From: Paenibacillus camerounensis
GTDB lineage: Bacteria > Bacillota > Bacilli > Paenibacillales > Paenibacillaceae
Length of the DNA stretch: 64,000 bases
Reading direction: 5' to 3'
NCBI RefSeq assembly: GCF_000723885.1
Contig: NZ_CCDG010000025.1
Location: 1 to 64,000, forward strand
Made by a program: the position numbers and the translations under genes. Position 1 is the first letter of the stretch, and each line of letters starts with the position of its first letter. Positions 45,228 through 54,415 of this stretch are shown here, piece after piece. Under the pieces are notes generated by a model. That model was not told the origin of the DNA. It saw nothing but the letters and a program-made list of their open reading frames with translations, and ran no database searches.

Positions 45228-45962
45228 ATGGCTGTACAGCTGCAAATGCTCGGCACAGGGGATGCCCATGCCAAACACTACTATAATAATAACGGGCTGG
45301 TGCTCAGTCCTGACTATACGCTGCTGATTGACTGCGGCACAACGGCACCGGCTGCAATAAAGGCGGCAGGCCGCTCCTTCTTAGCGGTGGATGCTGTTCT
45401 GGTTACCCATCTTCATGATGATCATGCCGGCGGATTGCCAGAGTTAAGCCTGCAATTAACCCAAACAGGCAGCCGGATGACCCTTTTGGCGGCTGAAGCT
45501 TTAGATGAACCGCTCCGCGAGAGCTTTCTGAAAAACCGTCCGGATGACACCCGCTACCCCCGTTCCCTGGATGAAGCCTTCGACGTGAAGCTGCTGAAGC
45601 CGGACATAGCGTATGTTCTTTCAGCTGAAATAACGGTCAAGCTTATCCGCACGCCGCATATCCGCGGGAAAGACAGTTACTCTCTTCTGCTGAACAGCAA
45701 TATTTTTTATAGCGCTGATATCATCTTTCAGCCCGAACTGCTCCTGAAGCTCGTCCGTAAGCATGGGGTCAGCAGAATCTTCCACGAATGCCAGCTCACG
45801 GGCAAGGGTGTAATCCATACATCACTCCATCAATTACTCTCCCTGCCGGCGGATATCCGTGAGATGATCAGCCTGATGCATTACAGCGACGAGAAGCCAA
45901 TGTACGAAGGAAAAACGGACGAGATGACCTTTCTCGAACAGCAGACGGTTTATCCGCTGTAA
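45228..45962 (+). CDS. MBL-fold metallohydrolase
   Basis: 244 residues with metal-binding THLHDDHAGG (His61, His63, Asp65, His66) and later acidic and His ligands (YSADIIFQPE, FHECQLTG). The fold resembles RNase Z-like or general hydrolases. Substrate unknown. GGAGG lies nine bases before the ATG. Its end almost touches the convergent germination gene, with no terminator between them. Confidence 0.88.
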   Translation: MAVQLQMLGTGDAHAKHYYNNNGLVLSPDYTLLIDCGTTAPAAIKAAGRSFLAVDAVLVTHLHDDHAGGLPELSLQLTQTGSRMTLLAAEALDEPLRESFLKNRPDDTRYPRSLDEAFDVKLLKPDIAYVLSAEITVKLIRTPHIRGKDSYSLLLNSNIFYSADIIFQPELLLKLVRKHGVSRIFHECQLTGKGVIHTSLHQLLSLPADIREMISLMHYSDEKPMYEGKTDEMTFLEQQTVYPL

Positions 45963-45965
45963 ATA

Positions 45966-47066
45966 TCAAGGAGCTTTAGGATGTGCAGCGCCTTTCCCTC
46001 TGATTTTGGCTACAAACCAGTACAGTATAGGTATCAGCTGCATACAGAGGGCGTACGAAGGCCAGTAGGCTGTCATGAAGTAGAGCAGCTCTGCTGTGTT
46101 ATCGGCAAAATGGACAGAGTAACCCACAACGGCAGCTGAAACGGAGAAGGCCAAAGGCTTATAATCATGCAGCGACAGTATCCTGGCCAGACTGATTACC
46201 GCGGCATAGACCAGCAGGCTGATCTTCAGCATCAGTGCAGGAATATACAGGATCGTCAGAAACGGATCAAGCGTCTCGATGAAATCGGCAATCCGCATGC
46301 TTCTGACATATTCCATTACCGGATAGGTCATTTTGCCGGCCAGCTCCGGACCAAAGGCCAGAAGGCTCGGAACCAGATAGGACAGTATGAGAATCATGGA
46401 AAAAACAGCTCCCCAGACCGCCACCCGCCTGATCTTGATCTGCTGCTTCAGGTGGGGGTAGATAAAGAGAACCACAAATGCGTCTCCAAACCAGGGGGTT
46501 GCCTGCAGCGTTCCGGCTGCTGTACGGTTCAGATCAAAGTTGGTTACGAACGCCCTTAGCATCGGAGTCTGAAGCTCAATCCCCAGCAGCAGCGGTGTCA
46601 AAATAATTAACAGAAGCAGATTCACAAAAAAAATCACTTCAGCCATTCTGGCAATCGCCTGTATCCCGGACCGGACCGTCAGCGCAACGGTTAATCCCAG
46701 CAGAATGGCAATCACCGTCTCGGGCGTAGTCGGCAAATGGTTGACCATCAAAAAATCCTCAACATTACGCATACTCATGGATGCCCGGTGGAGCATATAT
46801 CCGGCAAGCAGCAGAATCAGCGGGATATGCACCCATTTGCCTACAATATATTTACCGAACACGGCAAAATACTCGCGTTCATTCATCCGGGCAACAGCTG
46901 CGCCGGCCAGCACAATCAGCAGTCCCAACACGCCTCCGAGGATGACGGCAAGCACGGCGTTATATGAAGCGGTTTTGATGATCGGCGAGATCAGAAAACC
47001 GGCATTCTCCGAATAGATATAGATTGTCAGCAGCATAACGAGCTGGGAGGCCGATATATGCTTCAT
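45966..47066 (-). CDS. GerAB-type spore germination permease
   Basis: 366 residues, about ten membrane segments, GerAB/ArcD/ProY family (begins ISASQLVMLLTIYIYSENAG). It is the B subunit of a germinant receptor in the spore inner membrane and forms the ligand-binding pocket in GerA-type receptors. Last gene of the four-gene operon. Germinant cannot be inferred. Confidence 0.9.
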   Translation of the reverse strand: MKHISASQLVMLLTIYIYSENAGFLISPIIKTASYNAVLAVILGGVLGLLIVLAGAAVARMNEREYFAVFGKYIVGKWVHIPLILLLAGYMLHRASMSMRNVEDFLMVNHLPTTPETVIAILLGLTVALTVRSGIQAIARMAEVIFFVNLLLLIILTPLLLGIELQTPMLRAFVTNFDLNRTAAGTLQATPWFGDAFVVLFIYPHLKQQIKIRRVAVWGAVFSMILILSYLVPSLLAFGPELAGKMTYPVMEYVRSMRIADFIETLDPFLTILYIPALMLKISLLVYAAVISLARILSLHDYKPLAFSVSAAVVGYSVHFADNTAELLYFMTAYWPSYALCMQLIPILYWFVAKIRGKGAAHPKAP

Positions 47067-47085
47067 ACAGCATTCTCCTTACCGG

Positions 47086-47283
47086 TTATTTTTGCAGAAC
47101 CGCTTCAATGATCAGATTAGGGTTCAGCTGCTTCGGAAGCCAGGCTGCAGCCAGATTATAGGCCAGCGACAGCAGCATGATCCCGTAAACGATGAGATGT
47201 GTGCGAAGTTTCCTTTTATTAGATCTCAAATAGGAATATTCAAACAGGAAAATGAGCAAGAACAATACAAATACTACAGCCAT
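47086..47283 (-). CDS. Small two-membrane-span protein, germinant receptor D-type subunit
   Basis: About 65 residues with two hydrophobic segments (AVVFVLFLLIFLFEYSYL and LIVYGIMLLSLAYNLAAAWL). Small genes of this size inside GerA-type operons encode D proteins that modulate receptor activity. The ATG at 47281-47283 follows GGGGAG by eight bases; a GTG six bases upstream is also in frame. Placed between the C and B subunits. Confidence 0.7.
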   Translation of the reverse strand: MAVVFVLFLLIFLFEYSYLRSNKRKLRTHLIVYGIMLLSLAYNLAAAWLPKQLNPNLIIEAVLQK

Positions 47284-47312
47284 AGTCACATCTCCCCGCA
47301 GGATGCTATTGA

Positions 47313-48464
47313 TTATTTTTTCTGTGTGCCCAGCAGCCGGATCACTGCTTTTGTCTCCACTTCCAGCTTAACCTGCTCCTTGTACACATGGCTCCAATCC
47401 GCCTTAACCGCCTTCCATTCTGCCGGATAGTTCCAGGCGATGTGGGAGCCGAGCTGAAAGGCATCACTTCCCGCCTTAAGCGAAGCGTCAAAGGCCTGCA
47501 TAATCCTCGACTCAACCTCACCGGCAAGTATTTTCTCCAGATGCCTCATAGTATCGGGATCAGACATTTCAAGGGTGGAATTGGAGGAGTCCACAATGCT
47601 CTCAATATCCAGCTTGAAGGTGTAGACGAACTTCTCGTCCTTCCGGCTCAGGCTGAGTTTGGATTTCGCACTGATAATCAGCAGACTGATTAACTCTCCG
47701 TCAGAGGGTGAAGGAAACGTAATAATAGCATCCTTAATATTGCCGCGCAGCCACATGGCCCCTCTCGTCTTATAAATATCAATCGTATCAACCATCCGGT
47801 TATCCTGAAACAGCGCTGCACCAAGCACCCGGATCATATTTCCCTGCGACTTGTCAGGGTTAGGACTAAGGTAAGATAAAATCATGCCTCTGCCGTACTC
47901 CTGGGCAATCATGAAATGCTTTACACTGCCGGTGATGATCTTTTTGCGGGCAACCAGCTCACGGAATATTTCACTTGGAAATTTTTCAATCTGGGTGGGG
48001 AACATGGAAATAGCCTCTGCGGCTTCTTTTGCCACCAGTATATAGGTTTTCAGCGGGATCGCCGACTTGCGGTTGACAAAATCAAGCAGCGGTTGAACTC
48101 CTGTACGGGCATACTGCTCGCCCATGACAATGATCTTTACCTGTCCCCAAAAAATCTCGCGTGAAATGTTGGTCTGGATATTACGGTAAGCCTCTGAAAT
48201 ATTGCGTCCTTCCCCTTGGACAGTAGCATAGGGCATCGATGCCCCCGATGACTCGCCGCCTGCCCCCGAAGCAATCTGGTTAGGCTTGGCATAGCCCAGT
48301 GTCAGCAGAACTTTGTCGTCCTCCAGCTCATCCAGGAACATGGCAACCACCAGCAGGCGGTCATTAATCTCAACTCTTGACCAGCAGCCGGTAAGCACCA
48401 TGGACTGCAGAGCCAGGAGCAGTATCAATACAGCTATTCTTTTATGCATAGGCAATCCGCTCAA
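47313..48464 (-). CDS. GerAC-type germination lipoprotein
   Basis: 383 residues with a lipoprotein signal ending VLTGCWSRVE, and the GerAC family conserved NDRLLVVAMFLDELED and VQGEGRNISEAYRNIQTNIS segments. The C subunit of a germinant receptor, anchored to the outer face of the spore inner membrane. Overlaps the GerA gene by four bases (ATGA). Confidence 0.93.
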   Translation of the reverse strand: MSGLPMHKRIAVLILLLALQSMVLTGCWSRVEINDRLLVVAMFLDELEDDKVLLTLGYAKPNQIASGAGGESSGASMPYATVQGEGRNISEAYRNIQTNISREIFWGQVKIIVMGEQYARTGVQPLLDFVNRKSAIPLKTYILVAKEAAEAISMFPTQIEKFPSEIFRELVARKKIITGSVKHFMIAQEYGRGMILSYLSPNPDKSQGNMIRVLGAALFQDNRMVDTIDIYKTRGAMWLRGNIKDAIITFPSPSDGELISLLIISAKSKLSLSRKDEKFVYTFKLDIESIVDSSNSTLEMSDPDTMRHLEKILAGEVESRIMQAFDASLKAGSDAFQLGSHIAWNYPAEWKAVKADWSHVYKEQVKLEVETKAVIRLLGTQKK

Positions 48465-50017
48465 TCCCGGTCATCCCCATCATTGTGAAGTATGGTTTTT
48501 AACCGCCTTGTAGGTTCAATTCCATAGACAGAAGGTCTGTTCTTCATCAGCCGCCAGGGTACGCGAATTACAGTATCTTTAATATCCTTCCATTTAAGCG
48601 GTGCAATCGGGGCCAGATAAGGCACACCGAAGGAAGAAAGCACGACCAGATGAAGCAGCACGAGGTAGATTCCAATCGACAGGCCCAGCAGCCCGAAGCT
48701 GCCCGACAGGATCATAATCGGAAAACGGATCAGCCGCAAGGTCAGCCCCAGGCTGTAGCTGGGTACAATAAACGATGAAATGCCAGTCAGCGATACGATA
48801 ATGACCATCGGTGAAGAGACAATGCCTGCACGGACTGCCGCCTCGCCGATCACCAGCGTACCCAGAATAGAGACAGCCTGCCCGATTGCTGACGGTATGC
48901 GGATGCTGGCTTCCCGCAGACCTTCAAAAACAATCTCCATAATGAACGCTTCAAACAGAGCCGGGAATGGAACAGGCTCACGCGCAGCAGCAATACTAAA
49001 GAGCAGGCTGGCCGGAATCATCTCAGGGTGATAGGTGGTCAGTGCAATATAAAAGGAGGGGGCCAGCAGGGAAACGAACATAAAAAGCACTCTGATCCAG
49101 CGGATCCAGGTCGAGGCATAGGAGCGCTGATAATAATCCTCCGGGGATTGAAAAAAGACAGGAAAGGTCACCGGCGCGATCAGCGCAATTGGAGTACCGT
49201 CGGTAAAGATTACGATCCGGCCTTCCAAAAGGGCAGCTGCCGCAGTATCCGGCCGTTCTGTATTCTGAATCTGCGGAAATGGCGAGTACGGATGATCCTC
49301 AATGAACTCTTCGAGATAGCTGCTCTCCAGAACGCCGTCAATCTCAATCTTGGATAGCCGGTGATGCACCTCCTCTATAAGCTCGGGGCGGCAGATCCCT
49401 TCCATGTAAATGACGAGCACCTCAGTCCGGGTATGTCTCCCGATATAGGTGCTCTGAATTTTCAGCTCCGGGCTCTTGATCCGGCGTCGCAGCATCGTTA
49501 CATTTGTCCGGACCTCTTCCACAAAGGCTTCACGGGAGCCGCGGATAACCACCTCATTCTGCGCTTCACCGATACTGCGTTTCTCAAACCGGGCATACGG
49601 GTAACAGATCATCCGGTCTTCTCCGTCTATAATCAGCAGCACTGCACCTTCGAGCACATACTGCAGCACTTCTGCGTAATCCACACTAACATTGCATGAA
49701 GTAATCAGCAGACGGCTGAAGTCTGCAGCAGGCCCGGCTGCCGTCTTGTCCCCGGAGTCTTCACTGGTCAGCGGATTTATCAGATCCTCCTGCAGCAGCT
49801 CCAAATCGGCAATCCCGCCGAGGAACACAAGAGCATATTGCCGCCCGCCTGCGCCAGTGAAGGTCCGGAATACCGCATCCACGCATTTGTCCAGCTTTTC
49901 CTGAAACCACTGGAGCCGTTGCCCAAGCTCTTTTCCCGGAGCCGGCTGTACCGTACTTTCAGCAGTTTTCGCGGCCTTGCCGATGTTCGCTTTAGGTTTA
50001 CGGAATAATGAGAACAT
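48461..50017 (-). CDS. GerA-type spore germination protein (A subunit)
   Basis: About 518 residues. A soluble N-terminal region (about 1-290) is followed by five or so membrane segments (IRVLFMFVSLLAPSFYIALT; IVSLTGISSFIVPSYSLGLT). GerA family hallmark PFPALFEAFIMEIVFEGLRE. A subunit of the germinant receptor; the operon order here is A, C, D, B. Start at the second ATG (50015-50017), seven bases after GGAGG. Expected to be sigma-G controlled; I could not find a convincing promoter. Confidence 0.93.
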   Translation of the reverse strand: MFSLFRKPKANIGKAAKTAESTVQPAPGKELGQRLQWFQEKLDKCVDAVFRTFTGAGGRQYALVFLGGIADLELLQEDLINPLTSEDSGDKTAAGPAADFSRLLITSCNVSVDYAEVLQYVLEGAVLLIIDGEDRMICYPYARFEKRSIGEAQNEVVIRGSREAFVEEVRTNVTMLRRRIKSPELKIQSTYIGRHTRTEVLVIYMEGICRPELIEEVHHRLSKIEIDGVLESSYLEEFIEDHPYSPFPQIQNTERPDTAAAALLEGRIVIFTDGTPIALIAPVTFPVFFQSPEDYYQRSYASTWIRWIRVLFMFVSLLAPSFYIALTTYHPEMIPASLLFSIAAAREPVPFPALFEAFIMEIVFEGLREASIRIPSAIGQAVSILGTLVIGEAAVRAGIVSSPMVIIVSLTGISSFIVPSYSLGLTLRLIRFPIMILSGSFGLLGLSIGIYLVLLHLVVLSSFGVPYLAPIAPLKWKDIKDTVIRVPWRLMKNRPSVYGIEPTRRLKTILHNDGDDRD

Positions 50018-50148
50018 CTGCATCCCTCCGCCAGTCTAATCTTGGTAACCACATTATCCGCCATTTTCCACTGAACTATACGGCAAAATAACCCTTAAAG
50101 GGCTTTGGCTTCGGTAGTTACTCAGGGATGCTGCAGTCACCCAAGCAT

Positions 50149-50192
50149 AAAAAAGACCGGACATATGCGTTAAATAACGCTTGTCCGGTCTT
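50149..50192 (-). terminator. Terminator of the DUF3892 gene
   Basis: Stem AAGACCGGACA/TGTCCGGTCTT flanking an inner palindrome (GCGTTAAATAACGC), followed by T6 on the minus strand. Confidence 0.85.
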
Positions 50193-50210
50193 GCTATGCA
50201 ATGAAAGGTG

Positions 50211-50447
50211 CTAAAACTGCGGCAGCTGATCCAGATTATTCGTCGGGTCTCCGTCGGCGTCTCCGCGGATGTACATTTCACCGTCTTTTCCCTTAAAAAC
50301 ATTCACTCCGGCAATGCTTCCTGCCTGTACCTCCTGCAGTGCCTGCTGGTAATCAAGGATACGGCCGGAAGAGGTCTGGAACATCAGCAGGTCGCCGTCC
50401 CCGTTCCTCTGTGCTGCTATAAATCGTTCGCGCTCATTGTTAATCAT
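50211..50447 (-). CDS. DUF3892 protein
   Basis: 78 residues with the DUF3892 shape: GDGDLLMFQTSSGRILDYQQ, then AGSIAGVNVFKGKDGEMYIR and a polar tail. Small, cytoplasmic, of unknown function. GAAGGAGCGGAA is upstream. Single gene. Confidence 0.82.
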   Translation of the reverse strand: MINNERERFIAAQRNGDGDLLMFQTSSGRILDYQQALQEVQAGSIAGVNVFKGKDGEMYIRGDADGDPTNNLDQLPQF

Positions 50448-50533
50448 TCAGATTCCGCTCCTTCGCGTATGGATTCGCCCTATGGCATACTACTAGAGTC
50501 CCCGGTCCGCGAAAAAGTATGTATCCTGCAAGC

Positions 50534-50977
50534 CTAGAGCTTCTTCTGCATTCTCACATGCAGAATTCCGGCGTCATAAAAAGGCTCATCTGAAATGACC
50601 TCATAGCCTTGCTTGGCATAAAAGTCTTCAGCCTGGCACTGTGCATCCAGCACCGAGAATATAAGCCCCAGCTCCTTGGCCCGCTCTTCAAGCGCCATTA
50701 ACAGGACACGGCCATAGCCTTTGCTGCGGTATTCCTTGTGCACCGCAATCCGCTGCATTTTGGCAGAGCCTGCCTTATAATAGATCAGCCTGCCGGCGGC
50801 TACCGGCAGCCCGTCATCCATAACTAGCAAATGATGCACCTGATCGCCGATCACATCATATTCATCAATTTCCTCTTCAACCGGTACCTGCTGCTCTTCC
50901 ACAAATACTTTTTTGCGGATATCCAGCCCCATCTGAAGCTGCTCCGCTGTCGTTACGTGTACAATTTCCGCTGCCAT
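50534..50977 (-). CDS. GNAT family N-acetyltransferase
   Basis: 147 residues with the acetyl-CoA loop HKEYRSKGYGRVLLMALEER and a start MAAEIVHVTTAEQLQMGLDI like the YjcF/ElaA-type group (VFVEEQQVPVEEEIDEYD). Substrate unknown. The minus strand has GGAGTGGGCAGGAACC before the ATG. Confidence 0.88.
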   Translation of the reverse strand: MAAEIVHVTTAEQLQMGLDIRKKVFVEEQQVPVEEEIDEYDVIGDQVHHLLVMDDGLPVAAGRLIYYKAGSAKMQRIAVHKEYRSKGYGRVLLMALEERAKELGLIFSVLDAQCQAEDFYAKQGYEVISDEPFYDAGILHVRMQKKL

Positions 50978-51084
50978 GGTTCCTGCCCACTCCTCTTCAT
51001 CTCAAAGCAATAGTTGAATTATTATACAGAATTTTTGATGTTCTGTACAGGGAGGCATACTGCAGGAGACTGAGCGCTTATCGC

Positions 51085-51303
51085 TTAATCGGTTGAATAT
51101 ACTTCTGCGGATATGGATCGGTCATATACATCCTTCATTACCGGTGAGACCGGACCGTACATGCTGTCCTGTCTGCTGTTCAGCTCTGTCATCGGACGGA
51201 TTTCCACTGCTTCGGGCGCCTTATACTCCGCAGTACAGCCGGTCAGTCCTGCAGACAGAAGAAGAAAAATGCCTGCAGTTGTAATAGCACATAGCTTGCG
51301 CAT
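51085..51303 (-). CDS. Small predicted lipoprotein
   Basis: 72 residues beginning MRKLCAITTAGIFLLLSAGL, lipobox LTGC, then a short polar mature part (about 50 residues). The ATG at 51301-51303 follows TTAGGAGGAAC. The function of such a small lipoprotein is unknown. Confidence 0.7.
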   Translation of the reverse strand: MRKLCAITTAGIFLLLSAGLTGCTAEYKAPEAVEIRPMTELNSRQDSMYGPVSPVMKDVYDRSISAEVYSTD

Positions 51304-51372
51304 GGTACAGTTCCTCCTAATCTCTTCTGCTGCTTTCAGCTTTGACGGCTTAGGCAAAACTTAAACTTCCAC

Positions 51373-51401
51373 TTGACTTAAGCCGCATCCAGCCGTAAGA
51401 T
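51373..51401 (+). promoter_or_regulatory. Sigma-A promoter of the metG T-box transcript
   Basis: TTGACT at 51373-51378, 17-base spacer, TAAGAT at 51396-51401. Confidence 0.75.
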
Positions 51402-51409
51402 ATCCAGTA

Positions 51410-51705
51410 ATTAGGATACAACAAAAGCTAAGAAGAGAAAGAGTACTTTGGCAATTCTCTCACAGAGAGCTCCGTCCGCTGAAAAGGAGCAGGGAAAACC
51501 CAAGGGAATATGGTCTCTGAGCTGTGCACCGAATCCCTTACCGGGCTGTAGGCTGCGCCGGAACCCGCATCCGTTAACATGCTAGGGTATAACCGCTTAA
51601 CCTGCGGCGTACCTGAAGAGATGAATGCTGCGAGGCATTGATGAAGTTGGGTGGTAACACGTGAGCACAGGCTCCCGTCCCTTTTGGGGACAGGAGTCTT
51701 TTTTG
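51410..51705 (+). promoter_or_regulatory. T-box leader of metG, methionine specifier
   Basis: T-box GGGTGGTAACACG at 51649-51661, then a terminator (GGCTCCCGTCCC / GGGGACAGGAGTC, T6 tail, 51669-51704). Specifier ATG at 51510-51512 in GGGAAT-ATG-GTCTCTGAGCTG, matching the place of TAC in the tyrS leader. Uncharged tRNA-Met should allow read-through into metG. Confidence 0.93.
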
Positions 51706-51747
51706 TTGTTCAGACAGACAATAGAAGCAACGGGAGGCGTATGATTA

Positions 51748-53409
51748 ATGACAAATATTTTTATCGGCGGAGCCTGGCCTTATGCCAACGGCTCGCTGCA
51801 TTTGGGCAGACTGGCAAGCATTCTGCCGGGAGACATTCTTGCCCGCTACCACCGTGCCAAAGGCGACCGGGTGCTGTATGTATCGGGCAGTGACTGTCAC
51901 GGGACACCGGTGGCTGTTCAGGCTGCCAAGGAGGGTGTAACTCCGGGAGCTTTTGCCGGCAGGTACCATCAGGAATTCACAGAATACTTCAGGAGGCTGG
52001 GCTTCACCTATGATCTGTACACACGCACGGATCAGCCGCAGCATCACAAGGTAGTTCAGGAGCTTTTTGTGCAGCTGCTGAATCACGGCTATCTGTACAA
52101 AAAGTCAACTTTACAGTGCTATTGCGAGCAGGATCAGCGTTTTCTGCCGGACCGTTATGTAGAGGGCATCTGTCCTCATTGCGGACAGCCGGCCAGAGGT
52201 GACCAGTGCGATTACTGCTCAGCGCTGCTTGATCCATCCGACCTGCTGGAGCGGGTCTGTAAAATCTGCGGAACCCCGCCTGTACTGCGGCCAACGGAGC
52301 ATTATTACCTTGCGCTATCGAAGCTGCAGGAGGAGCTGACCGCTTATGCGGAGGCGGAGCATGGCTGGAGGGATAACGCCGTGCGGCTAACCCGGCGTTA
52401 TCTGCAGGAGGGGCTGCAGGACCGCGCAGCAACACGGGACCTTGACTGGGGTGTGGATGTACCTGCCGGCGGCTTCACCGGCAAAAAAATCTATGTGTGG
52501 ATCGAGGCGGTCAGCGGTTATCTATCCGCGAGTAAACAATGGGCTCTGGAGAGCGGCGGAAGCTGGGAGGACTTCTGGCTGGCGGGCCGTGAAGACAGCT
52601 CCGGGGAGCAGACGGATATCTGTGCTTATTATGTGCACGGCAAAGACAATGTGCCCTTCCACAGCCTCATCTGGCCTGCCATCCTGACAGGCGCCGGCGG
52701 GCTGCACCTGCCGGACCGGCTGCTCGCCTGTGAATATATGACGCTGGAGGGGCAGAAGTTCTCCACCAGCCGCAACTGGGCCGTTTGGGTGCCGGATATT
52801 CTCAGCCGCTATCAGCCGGACTCGGTCCGCTATTTCCTGGTAGCGAACGGCCCTGAAAAGCGGGATACAGATTTCTCCTGGCGTGAATTTATCCACAGCC
52901 ATAACGGTGAGCTGCTTGGCGCCTTCGGTAATTTCGTCAACCGCAGCCTGGCTTTTATCAATAAAGCATTCGGCGGTAAGGTTCCGGGTGGAGAAACCGA
53001 TCCGTTATGGGCCGATAATATTAACATTTTGTATGGGGATGCCGGAAAGCTGATTGAAGCAGGCCGGTTTAAAGATACGCTGGAGCTAATCTTTTCCGGC
53101 ATCCGCCGGGCTAACAAATATTTTGACGAACAAAAGCCCTGGATAGAGCTGAAGGACAACCCTGCTGCCTGCGCCAACACCCTTTATAACTGTGTTCAGA
53201 TTATTGCCAACCTTGCTAACCTGCTGAACCCGTTTATTCCTTTTTCCTGTGACCGGATACGCTCCGTCCTGTCACTCGGGCAGCCCGGCTGGCACAGCAT
53301 CTCCGTACCAGAAGGCCAGGTTATTCAAGGTCTGACCCTGCTGTTTGAGCGGATCGACCTGAAGCAGATTGAGGAAGAGACGGAGCGGCTGAATTCGAAT
53401 TTAAGGTAG
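51748..53409 (+). CDS. metG: Methionyl-tRNA synthetase, short second-type
   Basis: 553 residues. Class I motif is HLGR (18-21) in place of HIGH; KMSKS is KFSTS (in [10 protein letters not shown]). A zinc domain has four CxxC pairs or near-pairs (CYCEQ, CPHC, CDYC, CKIC) between about 125 and 180. It lacks the C-terminal tRNA-binding EMAP domain of long MetRS. Some Firmicutes carry two MetRS enzymes, of which a divergent second form tolerates MetRS inhibitors; this resembles that form. T-box control fits a housekeeping synthetase too, so whether it is the only one in the genome cannot be told. Start ATG at 51748 has GGGAGG. Confidence 0.9.
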   Translation: MTNIFIGGAWPYANGSLHLGRLASILPGDILARYHRAKGDRVLYVSGSDCHGTPVAVQAAKEGVTPGAFAGRYHQEFTEYFRRLGFTYDLYTRTDQPQHHKVVQELFVQLLNHGYLYKKSTLQCYCEQDQRFLPDRYVEGICPHCGQPARGDQCDYCSALLDPSDLLERVCKICGTPPVLRPTEHYYLALSKLQEELTAYAEAEHGWRDNAVRLTRRYLQEGLQDRAATRDLDWGVDVPAGGFTGKKIYVWIEAVSGYLSASKQWALESGGSWEDFWLAGREDSSGEQTDICAYYVHGKDNVPFHSLIWPAILTGAGGLHLPDRLLACEYMTLEGQKFSTSRNWAVWVPDILSRYQPDSVRYFLVANGPEKRDTDFSWREFIHSHNGELLGAFGNFVNRSLAFINKAFGGKVPGGETDPLWADNINILYGDAGKLIEAGRFKDTLELIFSGIRRANKYFDEQKPWIELKDNPAACANTLYNCVQIIANLANLLNPFIPFSCDRIRSVLSLGQPGWHSISVPEGQVIQGLTLLFERIDLKQIEEETERLNSNLR

Positions 53410-53458
53410 GCTCCTAGGCCAGAGAATACCTGTTATATGAAGAAGAGTACTCTGGCCG

Positions 53459-53893
53459 CTACGACCGCCAGGCTTGCAGCATAAAAGCTTTAGCTTCTGC
53501 CCATAGTACCGGGACAATCAGGGGATAGGTCAGCTCCTCCGGTAAATCCGTAAACCTCCTTATCTCAGCCATCTCATATTGGGGGATCTGCCCGAACCTG
53601 ATTACATCTGCAAGATAGAATTTGCCGTAACTCTCGGGCACCCCCCCAATGGCTACTGAATAGATACAGACTGGCATTATCGAGAATTCCTCTGCACCGG
53701 TCTCTTCGTACAGCTCCCTGGCCGCAGCAGCATCTGCCGATTCACCAGAATCAATATGTCCTCCTGCGAACTCCCATGTACTCCGCTCCTTGTGCCTGGC
53801 CAAGACCCACTGATCATCCTGCCTGACAGCAATGACTACATATTCTAATGAAACTACTTCTTCTACAGCATCAGTATGTATAGTTACTTTCAC
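53459..53893 (-). CDS. NUDIX hydrolase
   Basis: 144 residues with the Nudix box at about 45-67 (GHIDSGESADAAAARELYEE then TGAE). Substrate, probably a nucleoside diphosphate derivative, is unknown. The ATG lies in a good context (GGGGATAACC upstream is weak). Single gene. Confidence 0.9.
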   Translation of the reverse strand: MKVTIHTDAVEEVVSLEYVVIAVRQDDQWVLARHKERSTWEFAGGHIDSGESADAAAARELYEETGAEEFSIMPVCIYSVAIGGVPESYGKFYLADVIRFGQIPQYEMAEIRRFTDLPEELTYPLIVPVLWAEAKAFMLQAWRS

Positions 53894-53950
53894 CGGTTAT
53901 CCCCTCTATCTCTACTATATAATTGCTCCCACTTCTCTCTGGTGGTATCT

Positions 53951-54037
53951 TCACTCACTGGTATGCCAGGCGAACTCGGGTATAGGAGACTGTTTTTGCG
54001 TAAAAGCAGTGTTTGCAATATTGAAAATGGTTGCCAT
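53951..54037 (-). CDS. Candidate 28-residue small protein
   Basis: An ATG at 54035-54037 follows AAAGGAGTGAGCAC, a near-ideal ribosome binding site, and opens 28 codons (MATIFNIANTAFTQKQSPIP, then EFAWHTSE) to TGA. It lies in the 309-base gap between the NUDIX gene and the tRNA and is too short for normal gene calling. No signal peptide or membrane segment. I do not know it. It could be a leader peptide or chance. Confidence 0.35.
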   Translation of the reverse strand: MATIFNIANTAFTQKQSPIPEFAWHTSE

Positions 54038-54160
54038 GTGCTCACTCCTTTTCATTTATACAGACTCCTATATTTTACCTGATCTGCAACTTAGTTCATA
54101 GCGGTTACATTGAATAAATACCGTCTGATTCTTATCCAAGTATTCACGGAAAAATAATGG

Positions 54161-54190
54161 TTGCTATTATCTCACATCCTATGGTATTAT
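54161..54190 (+). promoter_or_regulatory. Promoter of the tRNA-Val gene
   Basis: TTGCTA at 54161-54166, 18-base spacer, TATTAT at 54185-54190, 12 bases ahead of the tRNA. Confidence 0.65.
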
Positions 54191-54202
54191 AAATTTCGTT
54201 GC

Positions 54203-54274
54203 AGGACGGTAGCTCAGCGGGAGAGCACTATCTTGACAGGGTAGGGGTCATGGGTTCGAACCCCATCCGTCCTA
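54203..54274 (+). tRNA. tRNA-Val, anticodon GAC
   Basis: The 72-base cloverleaf folds fully: acceptor AGGACGG/CCGTCCT with discriminator A, D arm GCTC-AGCGGGA-GAGC, anticodon stem CTATC/GGTAG around TTGACAG, T arm ATGGG-TTCGAAC-CCCAT. Anticodon GAC reads valine GUC/GUU. No CCA is encoded. The anticodon arm resembles E. coli tRNA-Val(GAC). It begins with A rather than G, which is uncommon. Single-gene unit with terminator. Confidence 0.9.
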
Positions 54275-54280
54275 TACGTA

Positions 54281-54309
54281 AGAAGCCTTATTTTATAAGG
54301 CTTCTTTTC
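54281..54309 (+). terminator. Terminator of the tRNA-Val gene
   Basis: AGAAGCCTTA / TAAGGCTTCT stem followed by TTT. Confidence 0.85.
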
Positions 54310-54384
54310 TTTTACCTGGTACTCATGCATCGTCCAAAAACAAAATTGGTGCCTATTTGGTGCCCTTTACTCAAGAAAAGTAAG

Positions 54385-54415
54385 AGCTGGTGCCGAAGAT
54401 GGTACCAGCTTTTTT
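54385..54415 (+). terminator. Second hairpin with T-run after the tRNA
   Basis: AGCTGGTGCC / GGTACCAGCT stem, loop GAAGAT, six-T tail. It follows the short direct repeats TTGGTGCC at 54346 and 54358, which are often seen beside tRNA attachment sites. Confidence 0.7.
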
